From contig CAJNCW010000008.1 of assembly GCA_905221345.1 (NCBI GenBank), forward strand, positions 1 to 63,166: DNA of 63,166 nucleotides, given 5' to 3'. Below, one piece after another: positions 1 through 7,420 of this stretch. The stretch comes from a bacterium. Its GTDB lineage: Bacteria; Bacillota; Bacilli; Lactobacillales; Streptococcaceae. How positions within the stretch are numbered: the first letter of the stretch is position 1; each line of letters begins with the position of its first letter. The position numbers and the translations under genes are program-made. The notes below the pieces were generated by a model. It saw only the letters and a program-made list of their open reading frames with translations, did not search any database and was not told the DNA's origin.

Positions 1-77
1 CTTCGATGCGCACCCGCATAGCGGGTGGTTTATTTGTCTCGCACCTGACGGAGCGAGACGGACTAATAGTCACATAA
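1..77 (-). mobile_element. Truncated end of an IS200-type element
   Basis: These 77 bases match the transposase-upstream end of the complete IS200-like element at about 31.4-32.2 kb with about three substitutions. They include the same CACCCG/CGGGTG hairpin (11-27) and the GTCTCG/CGAGAC hairpin (36-59). Identity stops after CATAA, where the unique sequence of the neighbouring terminator begins. By analogy the tnpA gene would lie to the left, outside the window, on the minus strand. Whether the rest of the element exists cannot be seen. Confidence 0.8.
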
Positions 78-78
78 T

Positions 79-108
79 GAAAAATCCTGTGAGGTTTAAC
101 TCACAGGA
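79..108 (-). terminator. Terminator after the 156-aa membrane protein gene
   Basis: The hairpin TCCTGTGAG / CTCACAGGA (85-93 and 100-108) is followed, on the minus strand, by a short T run. It lies 8 nt past the stop of the upstream gene and directly abuts the IS200 end. Confidence 0.75.
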
Positions 109-115
109 CTATGTA

Positions 116-586
116 TTATGCAAAACAATAATTATCCTTTAAATCAGATTTTGATATCGGCTTATCCTCAAAATCAATAGAGTCCTTCTTGATAATATCT
201 ATACTCTCACGAGTTCTAAGAGATGAAATTATAATACAAGCTAAAAAATACCAGTGAATTACTTGCAATAATTCTACATTATTTTTAGATTCGATTATTT
301 CATCTAATTCTTTATCTAACTGTTCCTGCAACGAACCTTCAACCTTTTTAGAATTTTCTACTATCATTGAGACATCTAACTGAGCTTCTACAAATGACAA
401 TACAACTTTTGTTAGAGCTGGATATTTATCTTCATACTTACAAATTGCATCTTTTATTATATACTTTTCTTGAAAATGAGTATATAGGAGATTATATGCA
501 ATCATTTTTTTATGTTTTTTTGTATCTCTAATATAAAAGAGCAAAACAAGTGATGCAACAATTATTAAAAACAAAATTGTTCCCAT
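116..586 (-). CDS. Small membrane-anchored protein of unknown function
   Basis: A 156-aa protein that I do not recognise. It has one N-terminal hydrophobic segment (about residues 3-18), a basic stretch (DTKKHKK) just after it, then a mostly helical acidic region. A second moderately hydrophobic patch lies around residues 106-123. The topology fits a single or double membrane-spanning anchor with a cytoplasmic helical domain. The start is well supported: an AGGAGG site overlaps the stop of the preceding gene. The two genes are therefore translated as a pair, 6 nt apart. No catalytic motif is visible. The location beside an IS end suggests accessory DNA. A phage or plasmid remnant or a small two-component membrane toxin or immunity pair are possibilities only. 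Confidence 0.7.
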   Translation of the reverse strand: MGTILFLIIVASLVLLFYIRDTKKHKKMIAYNLLYTHFQEKYIIKDAICKYEDKYPALTKVVLSFVEAQLDVSMIVENSKKVEGSLQEQLDKELDEIIESKNNVELLQVIHWYFLACIIISSLRTRESIDIIKKDSIDFEDKPISKSDLKDNYCFA

Positions 587-592
587 TTTATT

Positions 593-832
593 CTACCTCC
601 TTTTGTTATAAAGCAATTTTTCCAAATCAGATATTCTCTGATTTCTATCAGAAATTGTTTTGTTTAGTTCCTCAATTAATCTAGCTTGGCTTTTAAAGGT
701 AGTATCATAATCTTTACGCCGTTCTTCTTGTAGTTTGGAAAAAAGATTATATATCCCTAGTGCTACTAGAATACAAATAGCTAATGGTACATTAAACCAA
801 AAAAAATCCTTAAACAAGTTTAGCCACTCCAA
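593..832 (-). CDS. Small single-pass membrane protein with C-terminal coiled coil
   Basis: A 79-aa protein that I do not recognise. One hydrophobic segment (about residues 10-31) is followed by a charged helical tail with a heptad-like pattern (about residues 35-75). That is the shape of a phage holin-like or division-associated anchor protein, but shape alone does not prove either. The start is TTG, chosen because a strong AGGAGGA site sits 8 nt upstream and no in-frame ATG is present there. It is the first gene of a two-gene operon with the 156-aa membrane protein and has an extended -10 promoter about 55 nt upstream. Confidence 0.65.
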   Translation of the reverse strand: MEWLNLFKDFFWFNVPLAICILVALGIYNLFSKLQEERRKDYDTTFKSQARLIEELNKTISDRNQRISDLEKLLYNKRR

Positions 833-885
833 CTATGCAATCCTCCTATGAAAATCTCTAAACTAAATATGGTATCCTATATACT

Positions 886-894
886 ATTATACCA
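886..894 (-). promoter_or_regulatory. Extended -10 promoter for the small membrane protein operon
   Basis: TGGTATAAT lies on the minus strand. A TTGACA occurs just upstream, but its 7-nt spacing is too short for this -10. It would pair better with the nearby TATATA (878-883, 15-nt spacing). Confidence 0.5.
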
Positions 895-1134
895 TACTTG
901 TCAAGTACTATATCTTGTGTCTTCTTATGTAAATGAGCACACCAAATCGTGTGTATTTACAAAAATTTTTTCAGTTTCAATACAGAATTTAATCCTCCAT
1001 AAGTAAATATCTCATATACCTCTAGGTCTGATTGTCTATATTAACAAATTATATTTTGAATTGTCTCAAAACATGACTACTATAACTTTTACGATAGTTC
1101 ATATTTACTAGTAACTAAGTATAAGAAAAGTACT
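895..1134. other. Gene-free AT-rich stretch
   Basis: This is the bulk of a 302-nt gap between the small membrane operon and the YjcQ-like gene. I see no convincing ORF, tRNA or riboswitch. Only the promoter at its left edge is recognisable, and no clear terminator hairpin follows the YjcQ-like gene. Confidence 0.5.
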
Positions 1135-1476
1135 TTAAGTGCTACACCCAGAAATCCAGTCTTTTATTTCTTTCAAAATTTTATAAGCCTGTTTCATTTT
1201 AGAATTGTCCTCTAAATATCCAATACCTTTGGTCGTAATCCTAACAAGAGACAAATTCTCAATATAAACATCTCCAGACATATCTCCAGTAACACTAGTA
1301 CCTGTCAAAAATCCATCATCAAACAAATTACGATAGACATCCATTAAATACAGGTGGGGGATTTCCAGAACGGAAGCGTTTATTTCATTTTCATCGGCTG
1401 GCTCTCCATGCTTCATTTTCTGAAAATAATAATTAAGGATTTTATACACAACTACCCAATAATCATTTTTTGCCAT
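1135..1476 (-). CDS. YjcQ-like winged-helix protein
   Basis: A 113-aa protein that resembles the YjcQ family: small winged-helix-like proteins often found in Firmicute prophages and plasmids, of unknown function. It begins with a short helix (about residues 6-20), has an acidic linker (GEPADENEI), then a helix-turn-helix-like portion (about residues 30-55). A beta wing (about residues 56-82) follows, with a final basic helix and a single Cys near the end. The start has a good SD (AAAGGAG). The gene stands alone with its own promoter, next to an unrelated small-membrane-protein operon. The family assignment is from remembered pattern, not a search. Confidence 0.65.
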   Translation of the reverse strand: MAKNDYWVVVYKILNYYFQKMKHGEPADENEINASVLEIPHLYLMDVYRNLFDDGFLTGTSVTGDMSGDVYIENLSLVRITTKGIGYLEDNSKMKQAYKILKEIKDWISGCST

Positions 1477-1524
1477 GAATACAGTCTCCTTTTTTAAAAG
1501 TATATGCCTCTGTACTACATTCTC

Positions 1525-1553
1525 ATTATAGTCCTTTTAACATCCTCCTGCAA
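1525..1553 (-). promoter_or_regulatory. Promoter of the YjcQ-like gene
   Basis: TTGCAG (1548-1553) and TATAAT (1525-1530) on the minus strand are separated by 17 nt and lie about 50 nt upstream of the start codon. Confidence 0.6.
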
Positions 1554-1583
1554 ATAACAAGATATCCTTATTCCCATTTTTTT

Positions 1584-1626
1584 AAAGAAAAAGGGCGCTG
1601 GTAAAGGATAATCTTCACCAACTCCC
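1584..1626 (-). terminator. Terminator of the thiamine-precursor uptake operon
   Basis: On the minus strand, GGGAGTTGGT and ACCAGCGCCC pair with one mismatch around a 14-nt loop, followed by TTTTTCTTT. It lies just after the ATPase stop codon. Confidence 0.75.
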
Positions 1627-1633
1627 TGTTTTT

Positions 1634-2362
1634 CTAGGTATTTAATCCCAGTTCTACCAAGATTTGACGTTTATAGGCAATTTTTTGGACTTCCTTGTCC
1701 TCATCTTCAGACCAGTCTAGTTTGACTTCAGAGACAATCTGTCCAGGCCGATTTTTTAGGATGTAGATGCGGTCGCTGAGATTGAGGGCCTCTTCAATAC
1801 TATGCGTGATGATGAGGGTAGTCAGTTGCAACTGCTTGTGAATCTTAAGGTACCAAGCGTGGAGTTCCATCTTTGTCATCTCATCCAAAGCACTAAAGGC
1901 CTCATCCAAAAGAAAGAGCTTGTGCCCGAAAAGGTAGGTACGAAGCAAGGCCACACGCTGACGCATTCCACCACTGAGCTCATGAGGATACTTATCCCGT
2001 ACGGCTGTCAGCTGGAAGGTCGCAAGGATGTCGTCTGCTCGGGCAATGGCCTCCGCCTTATCTACCTTTTGAATCAAGAGGGGCAGGATGATATTGCCAA
2101 GCACCGTCTTATGCTCCAAGAGTAGATCCTTTTGCAACATATAACTCACGCGCCCCTTAGGATTTTCCTCGTCGTCAAGGACAATTCGCCCAGATTGGAC
2201 TTCTAAAATCCCAGCGATTAGGTTAAAGAGAGTGGTCTTTCCAACACCACTAGGTCCCAGGATAGAAACTACTTCACCTGACTTCACCTGCAAGTTGATA
2301 TCCTCTAAAATCCTTTCATCGCCATAGGCATAGCTTACATGTTCGAGTCTAATTTCTGTCAT
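1634..2362 (-). CDS. thiZ: ABC transporter ATPase, thiamine-precursor (HMP) uptake
   Basis: A 242-aa ABC ATPase of the nitrate/taurine/HMP class. Walker A GPSGVGKTT is at 36-44, the signature LSGGMRQR at about 128, Walker B LFLLDEAFSALD at about 150, and a switch His in IITHSIEEA. The protein energises import of the pyrimidine moiety of thiamine or a related precursor at the inner face of the membrane. It is the last gene of a riboswitch-controlled operon, and its start codon overlaps the stop of the binding-protein gene. The substrate is inferred from the TPP riboswitch and the NMT1/ThiY-like binding protein, not from the ATPase itself. Confidence 0.88.
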   Translation of the reverse strand: MTEIRLEHVSYAYGDERILEDINLQVKSGEVVSILGPSGVGKTTLFNLIAGILEVQSGRIVLDDEENPKGRVSYMLQKDLLLEHKTVLGNIILPLLIQKVDKAEAIARADDILATFQLTAVRDKYPHELSGGMRQRVALLRTYLFGHKLFLLDEAFSALDEMTKMELHAWYLKIHKQLQLTTLIITHSIEEALNLSDRIYILKNRPGQIVSEVKLDWSEDEDKEVQKIAYKRQILVELGLNT

Positions 2363-3369
2363 TATTTTACAAATTCGTTAGTGAAGCCTTTGTCTGCCAA
2401 GTCTTCTTTAAGGATGCCATTTTCTTTGTCCCATTTGTAGAAGGCATTCCAGCGGTCAGCGTCAAATTGTCCCCATTTTTCCTTGTCACTTACGTATTCT
2501 TTTGACAAGTATTTTTGAGATTCGATGACAAAGTCACGTTTTTCCTTGAGTTCAGGTGCATTCTTGATGAGGATATCTGCAGCTTCTTCTGGATGTTCCA
2601 TGGCATATTGGTAACCTTTTTTGATGGCTTGGATGACTTTACGAGCTTCTTCTTTGTTGTCTTTGAGATAGTCGTTGTTAGCGATGATAACTGGTGAGTA
2701 GTAGTCAAACTCTTTGACATAGTCTTTCAAGTACATGAAGTTAGCGTCTACGCCCTGAGATTTGGCAAGGATACCATCCCAACCGTAGTAGATCCAAGCA
2801 GTGTCAAAGACGCCATTGGCAATCGGTGTGATGGAGTTTGAGTCGTTATTTGGTACTTTTTCGACCTTCTCAAAGTCTCCACCTTGTGATTCTACCAAGG
2901 TTTTCAACATAGCAAGCTCAGTCGGGTCATTCCAAGTTCCGTATTTCTTGCCAACCAAATCTTTTGGACTGGTGACATTGTCAGATTTACGTGAGATGAT
3001 TCCTGATGTATTATGCTCAACGATAGCGGCAACGGCAGTAATGCCTGCTCCTTTTTCCAATTTCTTAGCCATGTAGTCTTGGAAATAGATAGCAAATGGC
3101 GCCTTGCCATTGATCACCAAGTCAGATGAACTTTCTTCAGGTGGCAATTTCAAATCAACATCCACTCCAGCTTCTTTGAAATAACCTTTTTCCTTGGCAA
3201 CATAAAGCCCTGTGTGGTTAGTATTTGGCGTCCAGTCTAGGATAAAGTCAATCTTCTTAACTTCTGCTTCTTTGTTGTCCTTAGAAGCAGTTCCTTGACC
3301 ACAAGCCACCAGCACGACAGCTACAAGAGCTGTCACAAGCGTTAAAAACACTTTCCATGTTTTCTTCAT
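2362..3369 (-). CDS. thiY: Thiamine-precursor-binding lipoprotein (ThiY/NMT1-like)
   Basis: A 335-aa substrate-binding protein. An N-terminal lipoprotein signal ends in a lipobox with the lipidated Cys at position 23 (LVAC). The mature part starts with FILDWTPNTNHTGLYVAKEKGYF, here interrupted only by description, typical of NMT1/THI5-like pyrimidine-binding proteins. DWTPNTNH and the later WIYYGWDG are the recognisable ligand-pocket elements. It would capture HMP or formyl-aminopyrimidine outside the membrane and deliver it to the permease. It sits between the permease (38-nt gap) and the ATPase (1-nt overlap), under the TPP riboswitch. Confidence 0.88.
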   Translation of the reverse strand: MKKTWKVFLTLVTALVAVVLVACGQGTASKDNKEAEVKKIDFILDWTPNTNHTGLYVAKEKGYFKEAGVDVDLKLPPEESSSDLVINGKAPFAIYFQDYMAKKLEKGAGITAVAAIVEHNTSGIISRKSDNVTSPKDLVGKKYGTWNDPTELAMLKTLVESQGGDFEKVEKVPNNDSNSITPIANGVFDTAWIYYGWDGILAKSQGVDANFMYLKDYVKEFDYYSPVIIANNDYLKDNKEEARKVIQAIKKGYQYAMEHPEEAADILIKNAPELKEKRDFVIESQKYLSKEYVSDKEKWGQFDADRWNAFYKWDKENGILKEDLADKGFTNEFVK

Positions 3370-3407
3370 TTTGATTTCCTCTTTTCTTTTTCTAAAACAT
3401 CCTTATC

Positions 3408-4166
3408 TTAGGGACGTTTCCATTTAATCACATATTTTTCGCTAATATCAACCAGCTTCATACCCAAAAGGCTGACAATCGACACCAGAATAATAATGGC
3501 AAACATGGTATCATACTGAAACAGTTTTTTAGACTGAATCATATAAACACCAAGTCCTTCAAAACCTCCCAACCACTCAGATACCACTGTTGTGATAAAA
3601 GCGTAGGAGACACTGACTCTCAGACCTGCATAAAAGTAAGGCAGACTGACAGGGATTTTAAAATGCCACAGAATTTGCCAAGGCTTGGCTCGCATCAGAC
3701 TAAACAAGGTCAGCATATCCTTGTCACAATGCCTAAATCCATCCAAAATACTGACGATGATAGGGAAGGTTGTTGTCAGGATTATCAAGACAATTTTGGG
3801 CAAAATTCCATAGCCTAGCCACAAAACCAGGATAGGCGCTATAGCAATGGTCGGAATGGTCTGAACAACCACCATCATAGGGTAGATAAGATCATTGAGC
3901 CAAGCCAGACTATCCATGAGTACCGCCATGATGCAGGCAATCAAGACTCCTAAAACTAGACCTAGCAAAGCCACTCTCAAGGTCGCCCAGCTATGGTGCC
4001 AGAGAAATTCTCTGTCACGAACAAAGGACTGGAGGATCTCAAGAGGAGTTGGCAGGATAAACTTGGGTAAAAGTTTGAAGATTCCCGCTAACTGCCATAC
4101 CGACAAGACTCCTAGAAAACCAAATAGACTAATGTGACGTCTCAGTATACTTTTCAAGTTTCTCAT
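3408..4166 (-). CDS. thiX: ABC transporter permease, thiamine-precursor uptake
   Basis: A 252-aa integral membrane protein with about six hydrophobic helices and the binding-protein-dependent permease loop around residues 165-185 (MRAKPWQILWHFKIPVSLP). The start is ATG at 4166; a TTG one codon earlier is the alternative. Its first 38 nt overlap the end of the upstream thiamine-binding protein gene in another frame, and an AGGAGAG site lies inside that gene. This suggests translational coupling. It forms the channel for the ThiY-like binding protein and ThiZ-like ATPase encoded downstream. Confidence 0.87.
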   Translation of the reverse strand: MRNLKSILRRHISLFGFLGVLSVWQLAGIFKLLPKFILPTPLEILQSFVRDREFLWHHSWATLRVALLGLVLGVLIACIMAVLMDSLAWLNDLIYPMMVVVQTIPTIAIAPILVLWLGYGILPKIVLIILTTTFPIIVSILDGFRHCDKDMLTLFSLMRAKPWQILWHFKIPVSLPYFYAGLRVSVSYAFITTVVSEWLGGFEGLGVYMIQSKKLFQYDTMFAIIILVSIVSLLGMKLVDISEKYVIKWKRP

Positions 4167-4419
4167 CAATACTTAAAATCTCTCCTACATTTATTTTGAC
4201 ATTGGCAAAGACATTATCTGCCTCCTGCCCAGCCACTTCAAGCGCTTCTTTGAGAATACGCATGAGCTCATCAAACTCCCCTTCCAAGACCGTTTCAAAG
4301 GGTATCACCACCATAGTCACGGACTGAGCTTGCAGATAGGTAATAACCTGATCGATAATAGCAATCCGGTCAATCCCCTGTGATAGGGGCAAGACTTGCA
4401 AGGCAATGCTTGCTTTCAT
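4129..4419 (-). CDS. Thiamine-binding protein, MTH1187/YkoF-type
   Basis: A 96-aa ferredoxin-like-fold protein of the DUF77 (MTH1187/YkoF) family. It has the characteristic opening ASIALQVLPL, a central GEFDELMRIL helix region, and the VFANVKINVG strand. Family members bind thiamine or its precursors in the cytoplasm. As the first gene after the TPP riboswitch and partly overlapping the permease gene, it probably handles the imported pyrimidine or thiamine. The start is supported by an AAGGAGG site. The family assignment is solid from pattern; the exact ligand is inference. Confidence 0.8.
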   Translation of the reverse strand: MKASIALQVLPLSQGIDRIAIIDQVITYLQAQSVTMVVIPFETVLEGEFDELMRILKEALEVAGQEADNVFANVKINVGEILSIDEKLEKYTETSH

Positions 4420-4451
4420 AAAAACCTCCTTTTCTCAGGTTCCCTTTTTAC

Positions 4452-4484
4452 AAAAAGAAAACCTCTTCCATATATGGAAAAGGT
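4452..4484 (-). terminator. Riboswitch expression platform (intrinsic terminator)
   Basis: Between the TPP aptamer and the first gene, the minus strand forms a CCTTTTCCA / TGGAAGAGG hairpin followed by TTTTCTTTTT. This is a transcription-attenuation terminator: TPP binding is expected to favour it. Confidence 0.85.
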
Positions 4485-4502
4485 GCAGAATTCGGCTAAG
4501 TA

Positions 4503-4581
<79 letters not shown>

Positions 4582-4647
4582 TATCTTATATGGACATATA
4601 GTAACGCAAATACAAGGAAAAGTCAAGGAAACTGCTTACAGAAAATC

Positions 4648-4682
4648 TTGAAAAGAGTTTGAAGGCAACTGCTTCAAACTCT
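4648..4682 (-). terminator. polA terminator
   Basis: A perfect 11-bp stem AGAGTTTGAAG / CTTCAAACTCT (4654-4664, 4672-4682) is followed on the minus strand by TTTTC, 13 nt after the polA stop. Confidence 0.8.
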
Positions 4683-4694
4683 ATCATAGTTTTC

Positions 4695-7328
4695 TTATTT
4701 AGCCTCGTACCAGGTTGCCCCTTCATTTTCATCTGCGATAAGGGGAACGCTGAGTTTGATGGCTTCTTCCATGGTTTGTTTCACTAGAGCTTTGACGGCT
4801 GCTAGTTCTGATTTCGGAACCTCGAGGACGATTTCATCATGCACTTGCAACAGCATCTTGGTCTGATAACCACCCGCTACCAAAGCCTTGTCTAGCTGGA
4901 TCATAGCGATCTTGAGAATATCTGCTGCTGAGCCTTGGATAGGAGAGTTGATGGCAGTTCGCTCTGCAAAACCACGAATGTTAAAGTTACGCGAATTAAT
5001 ATCTGGCAACTCACGACGACGCTTGAAGAGAGTCTCTACGTAGCCCTTATCACGCGCCTCACGCACCACCTCATCCATGTAGTTTTTAATACCTGGAAAA
5101 CGTTCAAAGTAAGTATCAATGTAGGCTTTTGCTTCCTTACGGCTGATGCCCAGATTATTAGACAAACCAAAGTCTGAAATCCCGTAAACCACTCCAAAGT
5201 TTACCGCCTTGGCATTACGACGGTCGTTTGGAGTCACATCCTCAGGACGTTCAATGCCAAAGACCCGCATGGCCGTCGAGGTATGGATATCTGCTCCCTC
5301 TTGAAAGGCCTTAATTAGGTGCTCATCCTTGGAAATATGAGCCAAAACGCGCAATTCAATCTGCGAATAGTCGGAGCTGAGAAGGACACTATCCTCCCAC
5401 TCAGGTACAAAGGCCTTACGAATGAGACGGCCTTGTTCCAAACGAACAGGGATATTTTGCAAGTTTGGATCCACACTAGACAGACGCCCAGTCTGAGTCA
5501 AATCCTGCACATAGCGCGTGTGGATCTTGCCATCATCCAAAATCCAATCCTGCAAGCCAATCACATAGGTAGATTGAATCTTGGCAATCTGACGGTAATC
5601 GAGGATTTTCTTAACAATCGGAGCAATAGGAGCCAGACGCTCCAGCACATCCACTGCTGTCGAGTAACCTGTCTTGGTTTTCTTAGTGTATTCTAGAGGA
5701 AGACCCAGCTTTTCAAAGAGAAGGACGCCCAACTGCTTAGGCGAGTTGATATTAAACTCCTCACCAGCCAGTTCGTAAATCTCTTGAGTGAGTTGCTCAA
5801 TGACGACCTCATTTTCAGCCTGCATCTCAAGTAAGGTTTCTTTTTTGACCTTGATCCCAGCAATTTCCATCTTGGAAAGGACAAAAGCCAGAGGTTGCTC
5901 CATGTCATAGAGAAGGTCTAACTGCCCATGTTCACTGAGTTTTTCAAGTAAAACCGGCTCAGTCTCAACCAATACAGCAACCTTACGAGCCAAATGCTCC
6001 AAGAATTTCTCTCGTTCAGGGATAGCTTTCTTGACCCCCTTACCGTAGAAAGTCTCATCATCGACCAAGTATGTTTGACCGTAGAGACTCGCAATGGTTG
6101 AGATTTCATTATTCTCGACTGTTGAAAGTAAGTATTTTGCCAAACGACTGTCAAAAGCAGGTGCCTGCAGGTTCAAGCCCAAGCGATTTAACAGAACCTT
6201 CGCTTTCTTAAAGTCATACACTTTCAGAGGTGTTTTTTCTAAAAATTCCTTGAGAATCGGCTCCTGCAAGAGATCAAGTTTGTCTGTAGCGTAAAGTTTA
6301 TCCCCACAAGACCAGGCAAAACCAACCAAGTCATCTGTATGGTAGTTCTCACCAAAGAGTTCAAAGTGGAAGATAGAGTCTGCGCTCAGCATGTCTTGAC
6401 TGACGTGGTCAACGATAGTGAAATCCAAACTTTCAGGCGCATCCGTTGATGACACATTTAGAGCTTGCTTGAGCTGTTTGAAGCCCATCTCATCGTAAAA
6501 TTTCCCAAGATTTTCCACATCTGGACCATTATAAACCAAATCATCTAGTCCAATCTCAATCGGTGCCTGAGTATCAATGGTTGCTAGCGTTTTCGATAAA
6601 AAGGCTTGTTCCTTGTCATTAATGAGATTTTCCTTCATCTTAGAAGCCTTCATCCCATCGATATTTTCATAAATACCCTCAAGCGAACCATGCTCCAGCA
6701 AGAGCTTTATACCCGTCTTTTCACCGATTTTCGTGACACCAGGAATATTATCAGACTTATCCCCCATAAGGGCCTTAAGATCAATAAATTGAGCTGGTGT
6801 GAGGCCCATCTTTTCCATAAGGTAATCTGGTGTAAAGGCCTCAAACTCAGCCACACCTTTCTTGGAAATCTCGACCACCGTATGCTCATCCGTCAACTGG
6901 ATCAAATCCTTATCTCCGCTAACGATAGTCACATCGAAGGAATCCTTCTCAGCCAAGCGACCTAGGGTCCCGATGATATCATCGGCTTCATACTGAGGCA
7001 ACTCATAATGGCGAATCCCAAGGTGGTCTAACAACTCACGAATGAAGGGAAATTGCTCACGAAACTCATCTGGAGTTTTAGCGCGACCACCTTTGTAGTC
7101 TGCATACATCTCTGTTCGGAAAGTCGTCTTACCTGCATCAAAGGCTACCAAAACATGGCTGGGCTCAACCCGCTCTAAGACATGATTCAACATGAGTTGA
7201 AAACCGTAGATTGCATTGGTATGAAGGCCGTTAGCATTTTTAAAACGATCCAACTGCTGATAGAGCGCAAAAAAAGCTCGAAAAGCAACGGAGGATCCAT
7301 CAATTAATAATAATTTTTTCTTGTCCAT
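4695..7328 (-). CDS. polA: DNA polymerase I
   Basis: An 877-aa family A polymerase for Okazaki-fragment processing and repair synthesis. The 5'-nuclease domain spans about residues 1-290 (LLIDGSSVAFRAFFAL; YEADDIIGTL; DNIPGV). The middle 3'-exonuclease-like domain lacks the usual acidic catalytic motifs, as in other Gram-positive PolI. The polymerase domain is about 470-877, with motif A DYSQIELRVLAH, the O helix RRNAKAVNFGVVYG and motif C VHDEIVLEV. The start was set at MDKKKLLLIDG, the family start; an in-frame ATG 12 codons upstream would add a hydrophobic stub. A TATAAT lies only 6 nt before this ATG, so the mRNA may be almost leaderless. Confidence 0.97.
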   Translation of the reverse strand: MDKKKLLLIDGSSVAFRAFFALYQQLDRFKNANGLHTNAIYGFQLMLNHVLERVEPSHVLVAFDAGKTTFRTEMYADYKGGRAKTPDEFREQFPFIRELLDHLGIRHYELPQYEADDIIGTLGRLAEKDSFDVTIVSGDKDLIQLTDEHTVVEISKKGVAEFEAFTPDYLMEKMGLTPAQFIDLKALMGDKSDNIPGVTKIGEKTGIKLLLEHGSLEGIYENIDGMKASKMKENLINDKEQAFLSKTLATIDTQAPIEIGLDDLVYNGPDVENLGKFYDEMGFKQLKQALNVSSTDAPESLDFTIVDHVSQDMLSADSIFHFELFGENYHTDDLVGFAWSCGDKLYATDKLDLLQEPILKEFLEKTPLKVYDFKKAKVLLNRLGLNLQAPAFDSRLAKYLLSTVENNEISTIASLYGQTYLVDDETFYGKGVKKAIPEREKFLEHLARKVAVLVETEPVLLEKLSEHGQLDLLYDMEQPLAFVLSKMEIAGIKVKKETLLEMQAENEVVIEQLTQEIYELAGEEFNINSPKQLGVLLFEKLGLPLEYTKKTKTGYSTAVDVLERLAPIAPIVKKILDYRQIAKIQSTYVIGLQDWILDDGKIHTRYVQDLTQTGRLSSVDPNLQNIPVRLEQGRLIRKAFVPEWEDSVLLSSDYSQIELRVLAHISKDEHLIKAFQEGADIHTSTAMRVFGIERPEDVTPNDRRNAKAVNFGVVYGISDFGLSNNLGISRKEAKAYIDTYFERFPGIKNYMDEVVREARDKGYVETLFKRRRELPDINSRNFNIRGFAERTAINSPIQGSAADILKIAMIQLDKALVAGGYQTKMLLQVHDEIVLEVPKSELAAVKALVKQTMEEAIKLSVPLIADENEGATWYEAK

Positions 7329-7334
7329 ACACCC

Positions 7335-7340
7335 ATTATA
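7335..7340 (-). promoter_or_regulatory. Possible polA -10 box very close to the start
   Basis: TATAAT on the minus strand is 6 nt from the polA ATG. No good -35 or extended -10 is visible, so this is tentative. Confidence 0.4.
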
Positions 7341-7420
7341 AAGGAAAGCAAGGAAAAATACCATTGAGAAGAATAGGAAAATGGTGGAGAAACTCTCTCT
7401 TTTTGTCTACTTTCTGTACC

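Noticed and set aside
7329..7364. N-terminal extension of PolA
   Set aside because: Twelve hydrophobic residues not in the family; the TATAAT box lies within this stretch.
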